Part shown: positions 1 to 12,082 of the stretch, in pieces | How the letters are laid out: each line of letters begins with the position of its first letter | Numbering within the stretch: position 1 is the first letter of the stretch | Position numbers and translations under genes: made by a program | Notes under the pieces: generated by a model | Told to the model about the DNA's origin: nothing | The model's database searches: none | Seen by the model: only the letters and a program-made list of their open reading frames with translations | Assembly: GCA_024752435.1 (NCBI GenBank) | Contig: CP103030.1 | Span: forward strand, 930,001-994,000 | Source: Allantophomopsis cytisporea | Lineage: Eukaryota > Ascomycota > Leotiomycetes > Phacidiales > Phacidiaceae | Direction: 5' to 3' | Length of the DNA: 64,000 nt

Positions 1-77
1 TTTGTACAGTGATTACCTCAATCATGTCGTCATTTCCCCAAACGCCAGATCTCATCCTTTCATATAGCATCGTGTGT

Positions 78-821
78 TCAGTCAACACGTTTTTTCGTCT
101 CGGGCTCATCACCAGTACTACTGGCACTTGGGGTCTTCAGTCCCTCTCCAGCACTGTCCGTGCCAGTTGTAGGTTCGTCGTCATCCCAGTTGTCCTCAGC
201 ATTCTCATCCCAATTGTCTACTTCCTCGTCCAAGGTTTGGGGGTGGACCGAAGTCAGCGTAACACCACTCTCCTGTGGCTCTAAATCACCATCTTCGTGG
301 GAGTGTAAGGCAGATCCCTCTCCCAGCTCTAAATCTGCTTCGTCTTCACCAGCGACGTTGACATAGCCTTTTCTGAGCCTCTTGCGTTCCAACATTCGCT
401 TGTGGTACCAACTGCAGATGCCAACGGCGCCCAGACTGCCGATAATGTTGGCTACGATGTCGTAGAGATCGAAGATTCTGCCATTGTCCAAGAACCCCTG
501 CAATACTTCCGAACCTATGCCGAGAACGAAGGTGCAGGTGAGAAGGGTGATGTGTAGATTTCGACGACGAGTGGTGTCAAGAATCCAGTAGAAACAAGTT
601 GTGAGGATGAAGAAGGTGAGAGTATGAAGGACTTTATCGTTGATGTAAGCGTCAAGCTGTAGACTCGTGAGGCCAAGGTATGCTGCTGCGAGGCAGAGGC
701 AGAGGAAGGCACCTTCAAAGGTCGCAAGTCAGTAAAGAGGCTGGATAGATTGTTGGGAGACTCAGGGCTCTAGAGTTCCCAAGGTTTCAAACTCACCCGC
801 GAAGGGCAATCGTATGCGCAT
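78..821 (-). CDS. VanZ-like domain membrane protein
   Basis: Two exons, 797-821 and 78-712, joined across an 84-nt intron with GTGAGT donor, give a 219-residue protein. The 25-nt first exon encodes only eight residues; the start was chosen because splicing it restores one frame through a hydrophobic segment that otherwise has no ATG. The first 110 or so residues hold about four hydrophobic helices with the pattern of VanZ-like proteins: KVLHTLTFF near residue 35, then a GSEVLQGF stretch and a DLYDIVANIIGSLGA stretch. The remaining half is an acidic, Ser/Glu/Asp-rich cytosolic tail. VanZ relates to bacterial teicoplanin resistance, but the fungal members have no established role, so only the fold and membrane location are claimed. 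It is divergent from SPT7. Confidence 0.8.
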
Positions 822-1594
822 AGCGGCTGTTGCTGTTGATGATCTAGGAAATTGAGAGGATCATTGTAGACCCTGCCTGGTACTTCGTTTTGCGGTGGTT
901 CACGAGTATTTCCGGGAACTCGGGCACTTGCTGGCGGCGGTGCCTTCGTTGTGGATCTTGCTCCAGATGTCTAGTAGCCTGATCACTTTTGGCACTTGGG
1001 TCGGTTGGGTGACGATCGGATCACGTGCCATACCATGTGCTAGACCACTAATCCTGGTCGGATAATCGAGCGAGCGAGGACCTTAATGGGAATCTGGGGA
1101 GATGCACAGAGAGCCCATAATGCTCAAAATAAATGAATGTTGGCACCTATATGTGTTTTGGAATATTATTCCTAGAATCGAGGCAATTTTTGTAGTTATT
1201 TTATCCAGTGCAGGATTAAATTGTGAAGCCTCAACTAATTAATTAAATCCAGAAAATCAAACTCGCTGACCAAAATTCGTAGGGAAAGTTCTCCTGCAAT
1301 CGGAAGTTCAGTCTACCCAAGGCCAGAGTGAGAGACGTAGTAGCAACCTCACGTCTCGCCAAGGTCTCCGCGCTCAACCTCAAGGCTCAAGCTGGGGACA
1401 AATACGATCACGCTTCCATCAACCACGAACGCATTTCATCGAATTTTGAGACGCTGCGACGCAGACCGAATGCTCCAGCATACGCGATCATAATCTCGAA
1501 GTTTGGGAGCAAAAAAAACGCGATAGTCGTGCTCGATCGCGAGTTGCGACCCGAATGGTGGGCGCGCAGGCTATCCAATCTCGGGGAGGGCGCC
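822..1594. promoter_or_regulatory. Divergent intergenic region VanZ-like / SPT7
   Basis: This 773-bp gap separates the two divergent start codons and must hold both promoters and leaders. It turns AT-rich from about 1130 to 1260. The open frame upstream of 1595 runs back to a GTG at 1328 with no ATG, so it was not used as coding sequence. No specific factor site is claimed. Confidence 0.5.
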
Positions 1595-4500
1595 ATGTCC
1601 ATCAACAGCGGTGGAGGTAATTCCTGGCTATCAACCCCAATCAGCCATGGCAAGATAAATCATCAATTTGATGATCGCAATGGATTAGATGCTCGTTCCC
1701 GTACTCCTGGAAACTTGTTCGATGCTGCGAATATGGCCGACTCGGCTACCGTACAAGACGAGGGGACCCAGAATACTGAGGAGGAGTCGCAACGACTTTT
1801 GTTTAAGGAACTTTTTGAGCGCAGTGAGGCGAAGATAGCTGCCTTGTTTGGCGGAGAAGCGAAACCCAACGAACAGGAAGATGTTGATGAGGCTGCAGAA
1901 AGTGCACAATTGGCTTCTCAACTTCTTGATACCCAGCCCACCAAGAGAGAAGCTCCTCGAAAGTCTGCACGAATCATTGATGAGGACGACTACGATGATG
2001 ACGACGATGAAGATGAAGATGAGGAAGACCATAACACATCTCCCCTGAAGCGGAAAAGTACCAATGCGTTGTCGTCACCCCCAAAATCTGGAAGCTCCCC
2101 CACATCCTTACATACCTCGTCCTCGAAAAACGGCGAATCCAATAAAGAGAATGACTCGCAAGAGCAACCCAAGACCTCCGAAGATGCACGAAAACAATTG
2201 GAGGAGTCTAAAAAGGCTACAGAAAATGCTGTCAAGCGTAGTTTTCATACCATATTTTATACCTACGAAAATGACCGTGTTGCGATGCTGGAACAACAGA
2301 AGCTCGAGGAATCAGAGAAACAAATTGATGCTGAAATGGATCACTCCAATGGGCCCAATGCTACATCTGGCCAGAATGGTGGGGAGCATCATGGTACTCT
2401 CGGTAGTGCCAACCTTGGTAGTGCCAGCTTAACTCTTAAACATTTGATTGCCCGCATCGATCAAAAGCGTGACAGGGTGGCAGCTTCCGATGCCGAGTTG
2501 CGGTCTTTGATGAACGAAGTCCGAAAGAATAGAAGTAGATGGTCAAATGAAGATCAAGTCGGCCAGGAAGAGCTGTATGAGGCGGCAGATAAGGTGTTGA
2601 GTGAGCTGAAAGCTATCACCGAATACTCTGCCCCCTTCCTTACAAGGGTGAACAAACGAGACGCTCCTGATTATTATAACAGTATGTATTTGGAACATTT
2701 AAGTCCCCGAATTTGAAAACTAATGTTTGTCAGTCATCAAGCAGCCAATGGATCTTGGGAGTATGACGAAGAAGTTAAAGCTCTACACATACAAGTCGAA
2801 AAAAGAGTTTGTGACTGACCTTGACCTTGTTTGGAGTAACTGCTTGAAATACAATGGTGCCATAGGCCACCCTCTACGTCGCAACGCTAACGCGATGCGA
2901 AAGGAGGCTGAGAAGCTCATACCACTGATCCCAGACATTGTTGTACGTCCTCGAGCTGAAGTTGAAGCCGAAGAGCGACGTCGTCAAAATGCTGGCAATG
3001 AAGACGATGGCGGCGAAGAGAGCGATGATGAGCCTATTATGTCATCTCGTGGTCGTAAGGCTCCTGGTAAAACTGGAGTGAAAGGCACGAGTTCGAAGAC
3101 GAAAAAAGACGATGCTAGTGTTCGAGACGATACTCCTGGAGTTGATCAAAAGCCAGCTTTGCATCTCAATGGCCTTCTTGGTAATGTGATACGCGAGGGT
3201 TCGGAATCTGTTGTTGACGGAAGTCAAAATGGCTTCTCAACACCCCCACTCGGTGCCAATGGTTCCATTACCCCTAGTGGTGTCAATGGTATTTCAGGTG
3301 CGCACTCGGATGTTATGGATCTTGATGGCCCATCGCTCAATGGTATTTTGAACCAGTCTTTGGGTGTTGGTGCAGAAGATCAGTTTGAGGATGAAGAATA
3401 TAAGCTCTGGAAGCAGTTCACCAAAAAGCATCGTGCCCTTGCTGCCAAAGAGAGACATCAACTTTTCAAAAGCGATAAGCTCCCACCCGATGCCCCTGCT
3501 CTGTATCGAACCAAGGCTGGTATGAGAAGGCGACTTCGGCACCTGGAGCAAGCCTCCGCTGATGAGGTTGGTGGAGAACCTGGGCCTGAAGGTCCACCAC
3601 AGGTTCCACAGCCATCAGAGACGTTAGCAGAAGGCATGGATGTTGAAGAAGAGCGTATCCTCCCAGACTACTACGATCCGCTTTCCGGAATACCCGATTT
3701 ATACCCCAAGCGACGATGGGTAGAAGATGATGAAGGACAGGTCATTGACACATCATCTACATACCTGAGAATTGTACCTCCGGGTCATTTCACCGCCCCT
3801 CAAAGTAGTCTCGTCAACAAGATGGAGGCCAATATGAAACAGATGCAGGAGACACGAAAGTTATGCTCAAAGATTGGTGTGGTTAAGCAAATGCAATTGC
3901 AACAACAAGTAAGTTGCTGGTAATTTCCACTAATCGTCGCCACGCTAACACTCTCCCAGACCTACAGTAACCAGTTCCAAAAGTATGACCTGCAACCGTT
4001 TGTAGAGCAAGACATCGAGCCCATGGTTGTTTCTGATGACGGTCCTATCATGTCTACATGGGTTTGCCGCGCTGCATTGCAACGTTCTGTAGGCAAGATC
4101 TGTTACCATGCTGGATTCGAAGAACTTCAGCCATCAGCTCTTGATACTATCACTGACATAGCTGGCGATTTTTTTGGCAAGATCGCACGCTCTTTCAATG
4201 TCTTTCGAGAAACTCACAAAGTCCCTGCTACTGGTACCGCAGCAGAGAGTGGCCAGAAGTGGCAAGACCGGTATACGAAAGAGGAGACTATACTACATAC
4301 TCTTGGTGAAAATGGCATAGATGTGGAGAGTCTAGAGGCATATGTATCTGGTGATATGGATCGCTTCGGTGGCAAGCTTGGAGTCATGCATGAACGCATG
4401 AAAGCCCACCTCACAGATATCCTCCGCCCAGCATTAGAATCTGATGCTGGTGCCGATGGAGTGGGAGCCTTCAAAGATGGCAGCGACCAGTTCATTACTG

Positions 4501-5087
4501 GTGACTTCGCTGAGGAGCTTGGTGAGGATTTCTTTGGCCTCAAGGATCTCGGACTTTTCAGTGGCTATGTCCCACTCCATCTCCTGCGCAGTAAAATCCA
4601 TGCCACAGCCAACACTGGCCTCCCAGGTCTACCAAACTCCAATGCTTCTGTTGTAGAAGAACTGCCCCCATTCGAGCCAGTCACAAAAGAATTGATAGAT
4701 AGTGATCAGATGATTGGACTTGCTAAACCGTTCTTCCGTCGAAAGTTGGAAGCCAATGGTAACGAACCTCTTGTGGAAGACATTGATCTTCCTATCAAGC
4801 AACAGTTCCCGAAGCCGAGACTACCACCTACCGGGAAGATCACCAGTCCAAGGAAGAGACCGCTCAGAGAACAACTGGGAAATGCGAAGAAGAAGAAAAA
4901 ATTGGAGGCTGCTGCTGGCGAAGGAAAGGGGGATGAGAAGAACGCCTTGACAGCCAATGCAAAGAAATTGAAGCTCAGCTTGCCAGGAATGAACGGGACG
5001 GCTATGGAGAGGGAGCCGTCCAGCCAGGGTGAGAAGGATGATGGAAGCGTCGTTGGTATGATGAGTCCTGAAAGTTTGGAGCGATAA
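1595..5087 (+). CDS. SPT7: SAGA complex bromodomain subunit Spt7
   Basis: Exons 1595-2681, 2734-3908 and 3960-5087 (introns of 52 and 51 nt) encode about 1129 residues. A bromodomain lies at about residues 277-425. It includes YYNIIKQPMDL, which is formed across intron 1, and the WSNCLKYN segment that carries the acetyl-lysine-binding Asn. A histone-fold domain follows at about 778-835 (STWVCRAALQRSVGKICYHA), the part that pairs with an SPT20/TAF-type partner in known Spt7. The rest is acidic and low-complexity, with Lys-rich stretches near the C-terminus. Spt7 is a scaffold of the SAGA histone acetyltransferase coactivator in the nucleus. The start is the first ATG of the frame; upstream codons lack an ATG. 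Both splice joins keep phase. Confidence 0.93.
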
Positions 5088-6280
5088 TTTCAGGTCCTCA
5101 ATCTACAAATACCCTCCTCAAGAAATATTTGAGGATCTGGGGTCTGTCCTCCGCTTGGCTCAGGTGGAGAGAAGTGGACTGCTTACATAGGAAGCTGGAT
5201 GGGAAGTAAATATGGGATGTATGGTATTCGCTCCTTGTTCAGAATTCCCCTTTTTGTTCTACTTGAGATGTTCATGGGGACGTGTATGTGTATTAATGAT
5301 ATGGGCGTTGAGGTTGGTGGTGCTTTGCCATTGAGGTGCATGCGGCTGGGACGGCCATTTGGTTGATTTGGAGTGCGTGAACGAGGGTGATCTGCATGGT
5401 GAGGCATAGGCAGCTAGGCAGCAGATTTGTTTATTGGATATCTTGAATTTAAATGCCACTGAAGTGATGTGTTGAGTTGAGTGTTTTTTATTTGCTTCAA
5501 TGACCCTGTGAATAGATACTATTGATATGAAGGCTTTTACGGTTTATGGTTATACTAGGTATACTTTGCTCGCGTCTTCCACCTGCTGTTCCACAACGGG
5601 TCGGTAACGTGATGAGATCAGCAACACTTCTACTTTCACCAACATTATTTCAGAAGTATTAGGAGCATAGGATCGAGGATAGAACACATGGAGAAGGGGA
5701 ATAGAACAGACGGGATATCTATGCATATCTATGATTCTTAAAATAGGCGAGGATTTTCTCTTGCATTTATACATAGTAGCCCTATCCTTCAAGCAAAGCA
5801 GCGTCCGGTCGCCCGACGCTTCTCTAGGTCGATGTAAATGGAGTTCGGACTCCAACACCAATTCTTAGATTTTTGACCACACCACACCGTCCCACTACTG
5901 TATCAATGCATACAATACGACGGCCTCGGTATGGCAGGTCCTGCGACAGCTGCAGTAACTGGCCCCACAGTTTATCGTGAATCGAGCATAAATGCCGAAC
6001 GGAAGACGCATGACAAAGCACCAAGCATACAATATTGAACAAACCCTTTTTATATGCACCATGATTATCATCCCCCTCTTTCTCAAGAGGTCGGTCCTCT
6101 CGAATCCTTGCACGATGACACGGGGAGACTTACAGTGGATTACGGTAGACATTCAGAACTAGATTATGATTCGTACTAGTACTTAACTATCAACCGCTCC
6201 CCGCTCCTGTTCAACATCTTGATACTCATAGGATTCCTATTGTTTGAGATTGTCTTCGTCTTGAAAACTGAGTATCTGAG
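5088..6280. other. Intergenic, no gene seen
   Basis: About 1.2 kb between two same-strand genes, holding the SPT7 3' end and the hydrolase promoter. Open frames are short, overlap on opposite strands and show no recognisable domain. Confidence 0.5.
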
Positions 6281-7166
6281 ATGACTGGGAAATCCACATT
6301 CCTCTTCGTGCCAGGCGGCTGGCATCAACCATCGGCTTTCGATCTTGTGACTACCATACTCTCACGGAAAGGATATGAATCCCAATATGTCCATCTCGCA
6401 ACTGTTGGGAGGTCTCCTCCACTCTTGTCAAATGAAGAAGATGTACAGATTGTTCGCAACGAAACCCAAAGTCTCCTTGATAGCGGCAAGAACGTTGTCA
6501 TCGTTATGCATAGCTACGGAGGTACAGTCGGGAGTGAGGCAATGAAGTATTTCGTAGATGAAGACACTGGAAAATTCAAGCCTCATAACAATGGCGCGGA
6601 AGTCATCAGGATGGTTTGGGTAGCTGCATTTGTTCTTCCTACAGGTGGTAGTTTGATGGCTGCGCTGAATTTCAAGGATTTGCCGGTGAGTGAATGTTTT
6701 GAAGACTTCACAAGTATTGAGTGATAGAAACACTGACAAGATGAGTAGTGGTGGGATATTGATGTAAGTTGAACAAACGGCACCAAAACTAAGGGAGATA
6801 CTGATTATTCAGGGCGATACTGTTAATGTCAAGACACCCCATGATATCTTCTACAACGATCTCAGCGAGGACGCAGCTGCTCCATACATCCATGTCCTCA
6901 AATCGCACGCATACCGTTCGATGTACACGGAAATCTCCTTCGAAGCTTACCGGTACATTCCCAGTGCCTACTTGCTTTGTGAGGATGATAAAGCCATCCC
7001 ACTCGATGCACAGAAAGGGATGATCGAAAGTGCCAGGGCACAGGTACCTAAGGCCTTCGACATTGTCGAGAGCTGCAGTGCTAGCCATAGTCCTTTTTTG
7101 AGCATGCCTGATCGGGTAGCAGATTTCCTTATGAGATGTGCTGGTGCAGGGACAGGAAACGTTTGA
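6281..7166 (+). CDS. alpha/beta hydrolase, single domain
   Basis: Three exons, 6281-6685, 6749-6763 and 6813-7166, encode 257 residues. The middle exon is only 15 nt (codons WWDID); with it the protein reads LPWWDIDGDTVNV, which matches the LPWWxIxGD stretch usual at this point in fungal members of the family. The N-terminus PGGWH is the oxyanion-hole segment. The nucleophile is Ser78 in the elbow MHSYGG, the acid is probably in CEDDKAIPLD, and the catalytic His is in SASHSP near the end. No signal peptide is seen, so it is likely cytosolic. Such proteins are small esterase-like hydrolases of unknown substrate. Introns are 63 and 49 nt. Confidence 0.85.
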
Positions 7167-10100
7167 GAAATTTGGATGAATTGATGAAGTACAAGGTATC
7201 AATTTCTGGAAACAAGCGGCAATAACTGTATTGTTTGTGTACTTCGTAGTAATGAATATTTTTGACAGGGGTTGCATTGTATACCAGTAGCTGACTATGT
7301 ACTATCGGAGTGCTGCGTTCGAGGCACAAAATATGCCAAGTAAAGACTTTTTGAGGGGAGATGAATGTCTGCGCTAGAGGCCAGAAAGATGCTCTGCATA
7401 GTGAGAGCAGAGTTCAAGGTTTTAGAAGCGTAATGCTTTGATCTCCGGAATGAATGAGAGCCAAATAACGTAGGGTGCGTCAAAAAGCCCAATTTATAGA
7501 CCGGTTTTCAATTTCACGAGGAAGGAGCCTCGACCAACGATACATAGGGAGAGACCAACAGATGACCACCAGGACAACGTCGCTCCATCCACAGAACAGT
7601 ATCGAAGACGGCAAGAGAGAGAAAAGAAGTAAATAAAAGAAATCGGTTTACCAAGGAGTATCGTTGGTATAAGCGCAAACAGATAAGTGCTAAACATTGT
7701 GCCCCCGTATTTGTCGTCGCAGAAACTTGCAGTAGTAACTCCTTGACAGCTGCGTATTTTCTTATCTCTGCTCATGAGCTTCGACAACTCACACTGCAAC
7801 GCTCAGGCAAGACAACCTTCTCAAGCTGCACAGTTGTTGTAAAGACATTCAGGGCATCGATAGCACAATAGCAAGTCTGAAAGATCTCACCATTTGTGAA
7901 GACACATTCGTATCTCGGAATCAGCTAAAGGAGTTCGCCAGCAGGCCGCAGTCTACTGACAGCCACAACGACACCCAAGTCCCCATAAAGTCCCCGTACG
8001 CGCATCGGACTGGTTACCAAACTGTCAACGGACTTGAAGAGAAGAGTGGACCGAGGCCTGCTCCTGTGTAGTCTCCTTGGCTTGAGAACAATGTCGACCG
8101 CGGACTGGAGACAGTAGAAAGACAGAGCATTGCCCGTCAACGGAAATCAACTCGTACTCGATGCTCAATATGGTTATAACAATGCTCCACGAGGCCAAGC
8201 TATCCATAATATAAGAGGATGGACTTTGTCTGTTACGAGATCTTCGAAAGGACATCGCTATACCGCACAGTTACCGATACGTCACTGGGGTAGCTCGCTC
8301 GAGGTCACCATGGGTTGTGCACTCTCATGATTCTCAATTCATCTTCTTGGTGGCGGTGGACCACCACGGAACTGCTGCTTGAGTTCTTCGAGGAAATGGT
8401 TCGCGAACTGTTTTGGACTGAAGCCCTCTCCTTGATCTTCGAATAATAATTAGCATTTTGGTCCATTTTCTTTCTTCGAGAACATATGGGAGTTCTCACT
8501 GTCTATCTTTGTGCCACCCATCTCTGCTGGGTCTTTCCCATGTCTTAGTTCATGGACCTTTTTGTGTACAGATCTCACCCCTTTATGGAATGCAGGACTT
8601 CGAAGAAGCTAGGGAACATCAGCATTGTGTTGCGATGATAGCGAAGCGGTTGATCAACATACTTTACTGGTAAGCCAGATCTACACAAACGTCAGCCACA
8701 AGTTCTCATCCATCAAGAAATCCATCAAAAGCATGGAATAGGGAGAAACCATACCTCGAACACTCGTAGTTGCCACATGGCTACGACTAGATTAGCATAA
8801 CAGTTATCTGCGAAATTACTCCACCAGATGAAAGACCTTTAAAGGGCTTTTGAGTGTGGTGGAGTCGAAATTTGGGAGGCGACAAGCGGAAATTCGGAGC
8901 CATTTTAGGTCCCTGCACCCAAAGCCGAGGAGGGATGGCAGTTTGGAACAGCAGGGCATTAACATATTTGGCTGGCCTTAACGCCCATCCTTCCTGGGGT
9001 CACGTTCCTTTTTTTCTGAATTTTTGTATAAGTATATAGAGGGCCAGCACGAAAGTCGCAGGTGCTCGTTCGTCACATCCAACATCCTCGCAGAGAATGC
9101 TTTCCCTCTGTTAAAATGCCACTCAGCTTAGATCGGCGGGGTACAAGAGCTTACAAACGGCTAGACAACCTTTGTGATACTACAAGGCTCAGAGAGGCGG
9201 TCTAGTTATCTCAAGTTTTTCATAAAAGCAGTTCTTTCAGGGCGCACGTTGACGCTCGTGTTGTGATCTCAAAGTCTACGACTTTGGTTTGTTTAGACTT
9301 ATCTCCTTGGCTGAAGCCTATTCACGCACAAGCACGTGAGTCCGCGTGCGAATAAGGATAAGGGAGAAGAAGAATATATTGCGTACTTAGGAGAGTTTTC
9401 AAACATTTCAGGGAGGTTCCTTTGTATCACTGTGGCCGAATTTTCCAGAATTCTCCGAGGGTGTTTTAAGTGTGGAGGATCGAGGTTATTCTCGAACAGG
9501 CGAATTGCCGTGGTGTACGTCTTGCGTACTTGATCTCCTGGAGTGCTCACGAGAGCTCTCCATAATAAGCTAGAACGGGGACGCCAAGAGATACGTTCTC
9601 CAAGACACTTTGTCTTCGCCCTTTTATCAGGAGGGTCATTACTGTTGTGGAAGATATTCGCTCCTAACGAAGCTCCTTCATTCTCAAGGTTCAGCATTGG
9701 CAGCCAAGTCTATTGAAAACCCGAAAGATCAGCTCTGTACAGTAGAGGCTGAGTTATCACGTCACTGTGAGATAGTTAGTCGCCTGTGTGCGGTACTACC
9801 CTTCCGCAGAATTACTTGATACAACTTCTTTCAGAAGTCACATTTCCTTTTCGCCGACTACTTTCTCATTGAAGTTGTCAGCAGATAGCACTGAAACTTC
9901 TCTTTGGATTCTCATTAGGGTATCAACAGCTGTCTCCTTCTGAGGACCTACGCTTGCTTCGGCTGAAAGAAGGAACTATAAGGAGCGTCATTGTTCGATT
10001 ACAAGTTCACTCTCAGCACCTTCCCCTTAGAGGCTCTGTATCTCCTCTGGTCAGCACACTCCTTAGTGTGATTCCAATATTCTCTTATATATCTGGACGC

Positions 10101-10327
10101 TTTCTCCTCCAGCCGCCATCCGTGCAATCCTTTCAACGATCATTTCCCTCTTTCCACAAAGTTACATTCTGCGTTCACTCATCAAGCTACGTCTGTACCA
10201 TTATCATTCGCTCACTGAAAGTACGCTCACTCTGTACTGTGACAGTAAGTAGAACTAACACACGTTTCACCAAACGATAGCTCATGTAATTTCCAGATTC
10301 TCCGGTGAAGTTGCAAGCCAGGGACGT
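7167..10327. other. Long intergenic region, no supported gene
   Basis: About 3.1 kb between the hydrolase and the phosphatase. Open frames reach 132 codons (9299-9697, minus) but none has a recognisable domain or a convincing start. The last 400 bp, rich in pyrimidine runs, are probably promoter and leader of the phosphatase. Confidence 0.45.
10245..10296 (+). other. Probable 5'UTR intron of the tyrosine phosphatase
   Basis: GTAAGT donor at 10245, an ACTAAC branch-type motif near 10254, and a TTTCCAG acceptor ending at 10296 give a 52-nt intron, the size usual in this window. No coding frame crosses it, because the frame after splicing stops at once, so it would lie in the leader 31 nt before the first ATG of the phosphatase. 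Confidence 0.5.
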
Positions 10328-11863
10328 ATGTACTGTGGCTACGTACTTGGTAAAGCAATCATCAAGCGGTCGTTCAGTTGCACTCCAAACCGGACTATTT
10401 GCAGTAGTATTGACAAGATACTTGCTCCCCACCAACGACTGCACACCAACGATATTGTGCCAAATTCAACAACTCTCTCTCGCACGCACGTTGCGGGTTC
10501 AGTCAAACTGGAACGTCTCAAAGAGTATAGGCGGCAGCGAAAGCTAAGGCCCGAAGACGCCATTCCAGTGGAAACGAGAAAGACTAGGAGTCGATCTCCA
10601 AACTGGCTGTCGAACATGAAGCGTTCTCGATCTCCCGCATCTCCCACCCCCACCCCATCTCGTACGCGAACTAAAGTCAATGAAATGGACGGTGTTATGG
10701 ATAGCCCTGATATTGTCCCGGGTTTGGCTCGACGTCTTTCGCTCCACTCACCTACCATGCCATCCTATCTCCAGTTATCTGCCTACGGTATGTACATCGA
10801 CTTCAAAGTAAGAACCCTAGTAGTTAACGTTATTGCAGAAATCGGCAAGCGTTGGAGAGGTCTACTGGCCGCTGAAAAGACTCGCATCAGCCAGGCTAAG
10901 AATGGCGATGAGCATGCTTCACCATATATCCTCCATTCTACTCCTGAATCCAAGGTCTTGGACAGATACATGAACATCCAGGTTTTTGAAAAGAACCGAG
11001 TGACTCTCAAGGTTCCGGAAGGCCATTGTGATTACATCAATGCGTCCCCAGTGTTCTTGCAATCTAATCTCTACGGAACCAGCACAAACTTCATCGTCAT
11101 GCAGGGTCCCAAGTCCAATACAGTTGGCCACACATGGCGTATGGTCTGGGAGGATCCGGCAGAAACGTCTGTCATCGTCATGCTCACACAGACTTATGAC
11201 TGTGTTCAAGAGAAGTGCTATCAATATTTCCCTCGGGATTCAACTGATCCTCGCCTCGAAGTCGATGACACACGTTACGACAAAGATGGTAACATTCAAG
11301 ACCTCTTCAATGGGACTGTTGAACTTGTCGATGAAGAGAAGACACCATTTGGAGATGCCATCGAGGTACGCAAGCTCGTATTGAAGATTGATGGTCAGGA
11401 ACGCGAGAAGACTGTATGGCACTTGCTGTACAACAAGATGGTTGACTTCAGTCACCCTGATGCTGCTGATACGGAGAGTTTTTTCCACTTGATGGAGCTC
11501 TCTCGCATTAAAAACGGAGGCAAACAGAACAACCGTATTGTTCATTGCAGTGCTGGTGTTGGTCGATCCGGCACTTTCATCGCTCTTGAACACCTGATGT
11601 CTGAGCTTGATGGGGGCGGCATGCTCGAACCAGAGTACGATAACGACGGAAACGAACGTGATCCGGTTCGTGATACAGTCAACTGGTTGCGCATGCAGCG
11701 TCCGACTATGGTTCAGGCCGACGTTCAATTCACTTTTCTTTATGACACTCTTCGTCATCTTTGGGAGCTGAAATATACACCACCCACCGACCCGAATGCC
11801 CCTCTCCCTCCACCGGTCTATAAAGGCCGTCCTCGTGGTGACACTGACCCGTTTGTCGAGTAA
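10328..11863 (+). CDS. classical protein tyrosine phosphatase
   Basis: The open frame is continuous for 511 codons, but 10788-10838 has a GTATGT donor and TTGCAG acceptor and is exactly 51 nt, so splicing removes 17 codons without shifting frame (494 residues). The catalytic domain fills the C-terminal 340 residues: the DYINASP substrate loop region, a GPKSNTVGHTWRMVWE stretch, the WPD-type loop region near NKMVDFSHPDA, and the P-loop HCSAGVGRSG with nucleophile Cys390 (spliced numbering). It is closest in pattern to fungal Pyp/PTP enzymes that dephosphorylate MAP kinases in the cytosol or nucleus; that substrate is inferred. The N-terminus is basic and Ser/Pro-rich. The true start could instead be the ATG at 10616 (MKRSRSP), giving 398 residues. 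Confidence 0.88.
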   Translation: MYCGYVLGKAIIKRSFSCTPNRTICSSIDKILAPHQRLHTNDIVPNSTTLSRTHVAGSVKLERLKEYRRQRKLRPEDAIPVETRKTRSRSPNWLSNMKRSRSPASPTPTPSRTRTKVNEMDGVMDSPDIVPGLARRLSLHSPTMPSYLQLSAYGMYIDFKVRTLVVNVIAEIGKRWRGLLAAEKTRISQAKNGDEHASPYILHSTPESKVLDRYMNIQVFEKNRVTLKVPEGHCDYINASPVFLQSNLYGTSTNFIVMQGPKSNTVGHTWRMVWEDPAETSVIVMLTQTYDCVQEKCYQYFPRDSTDPRLEVDDTRYDKDGNIQDLFNGTVELVDEEKTPFGDAIEVRKLVLKIDGQEREKTVWHLLYNKMVDFSHPDAADTESFFHLMELSRIKNGGKQNNRIVHCSAGVGRSGTFIALEHLMSELDGGGMLEPEYDNDGNERDPVRDTVNWLRMQRPTMVQADVQFTFLYDTLRHLWELKYTPPTDPNAPLPPPVYKGRPRGDTDPFVE

Positions 11864-12031
11864 TGGCTCTCACAAAACTGCATGGAACTTTCGTTCTTTC
11901 ATTGAACGATTGACACGGGACGCATTTGCATTCATGGCGCTGGTTTGAACTAGCTTTCTTTGTTCTCTGGCATGGTAGGGAGTTTTGGTGGGATGATAGG
12001 ACGGATGGGAATGTACTTTAGAAGATTTGCT

Positions 12032-12082
<51 letters not shown>

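Noticed and set aside
1328..1594. N-terminal extension of SPT7
   Set aside because: The frame is open but begins at GTG and contains no ATG before 1595.
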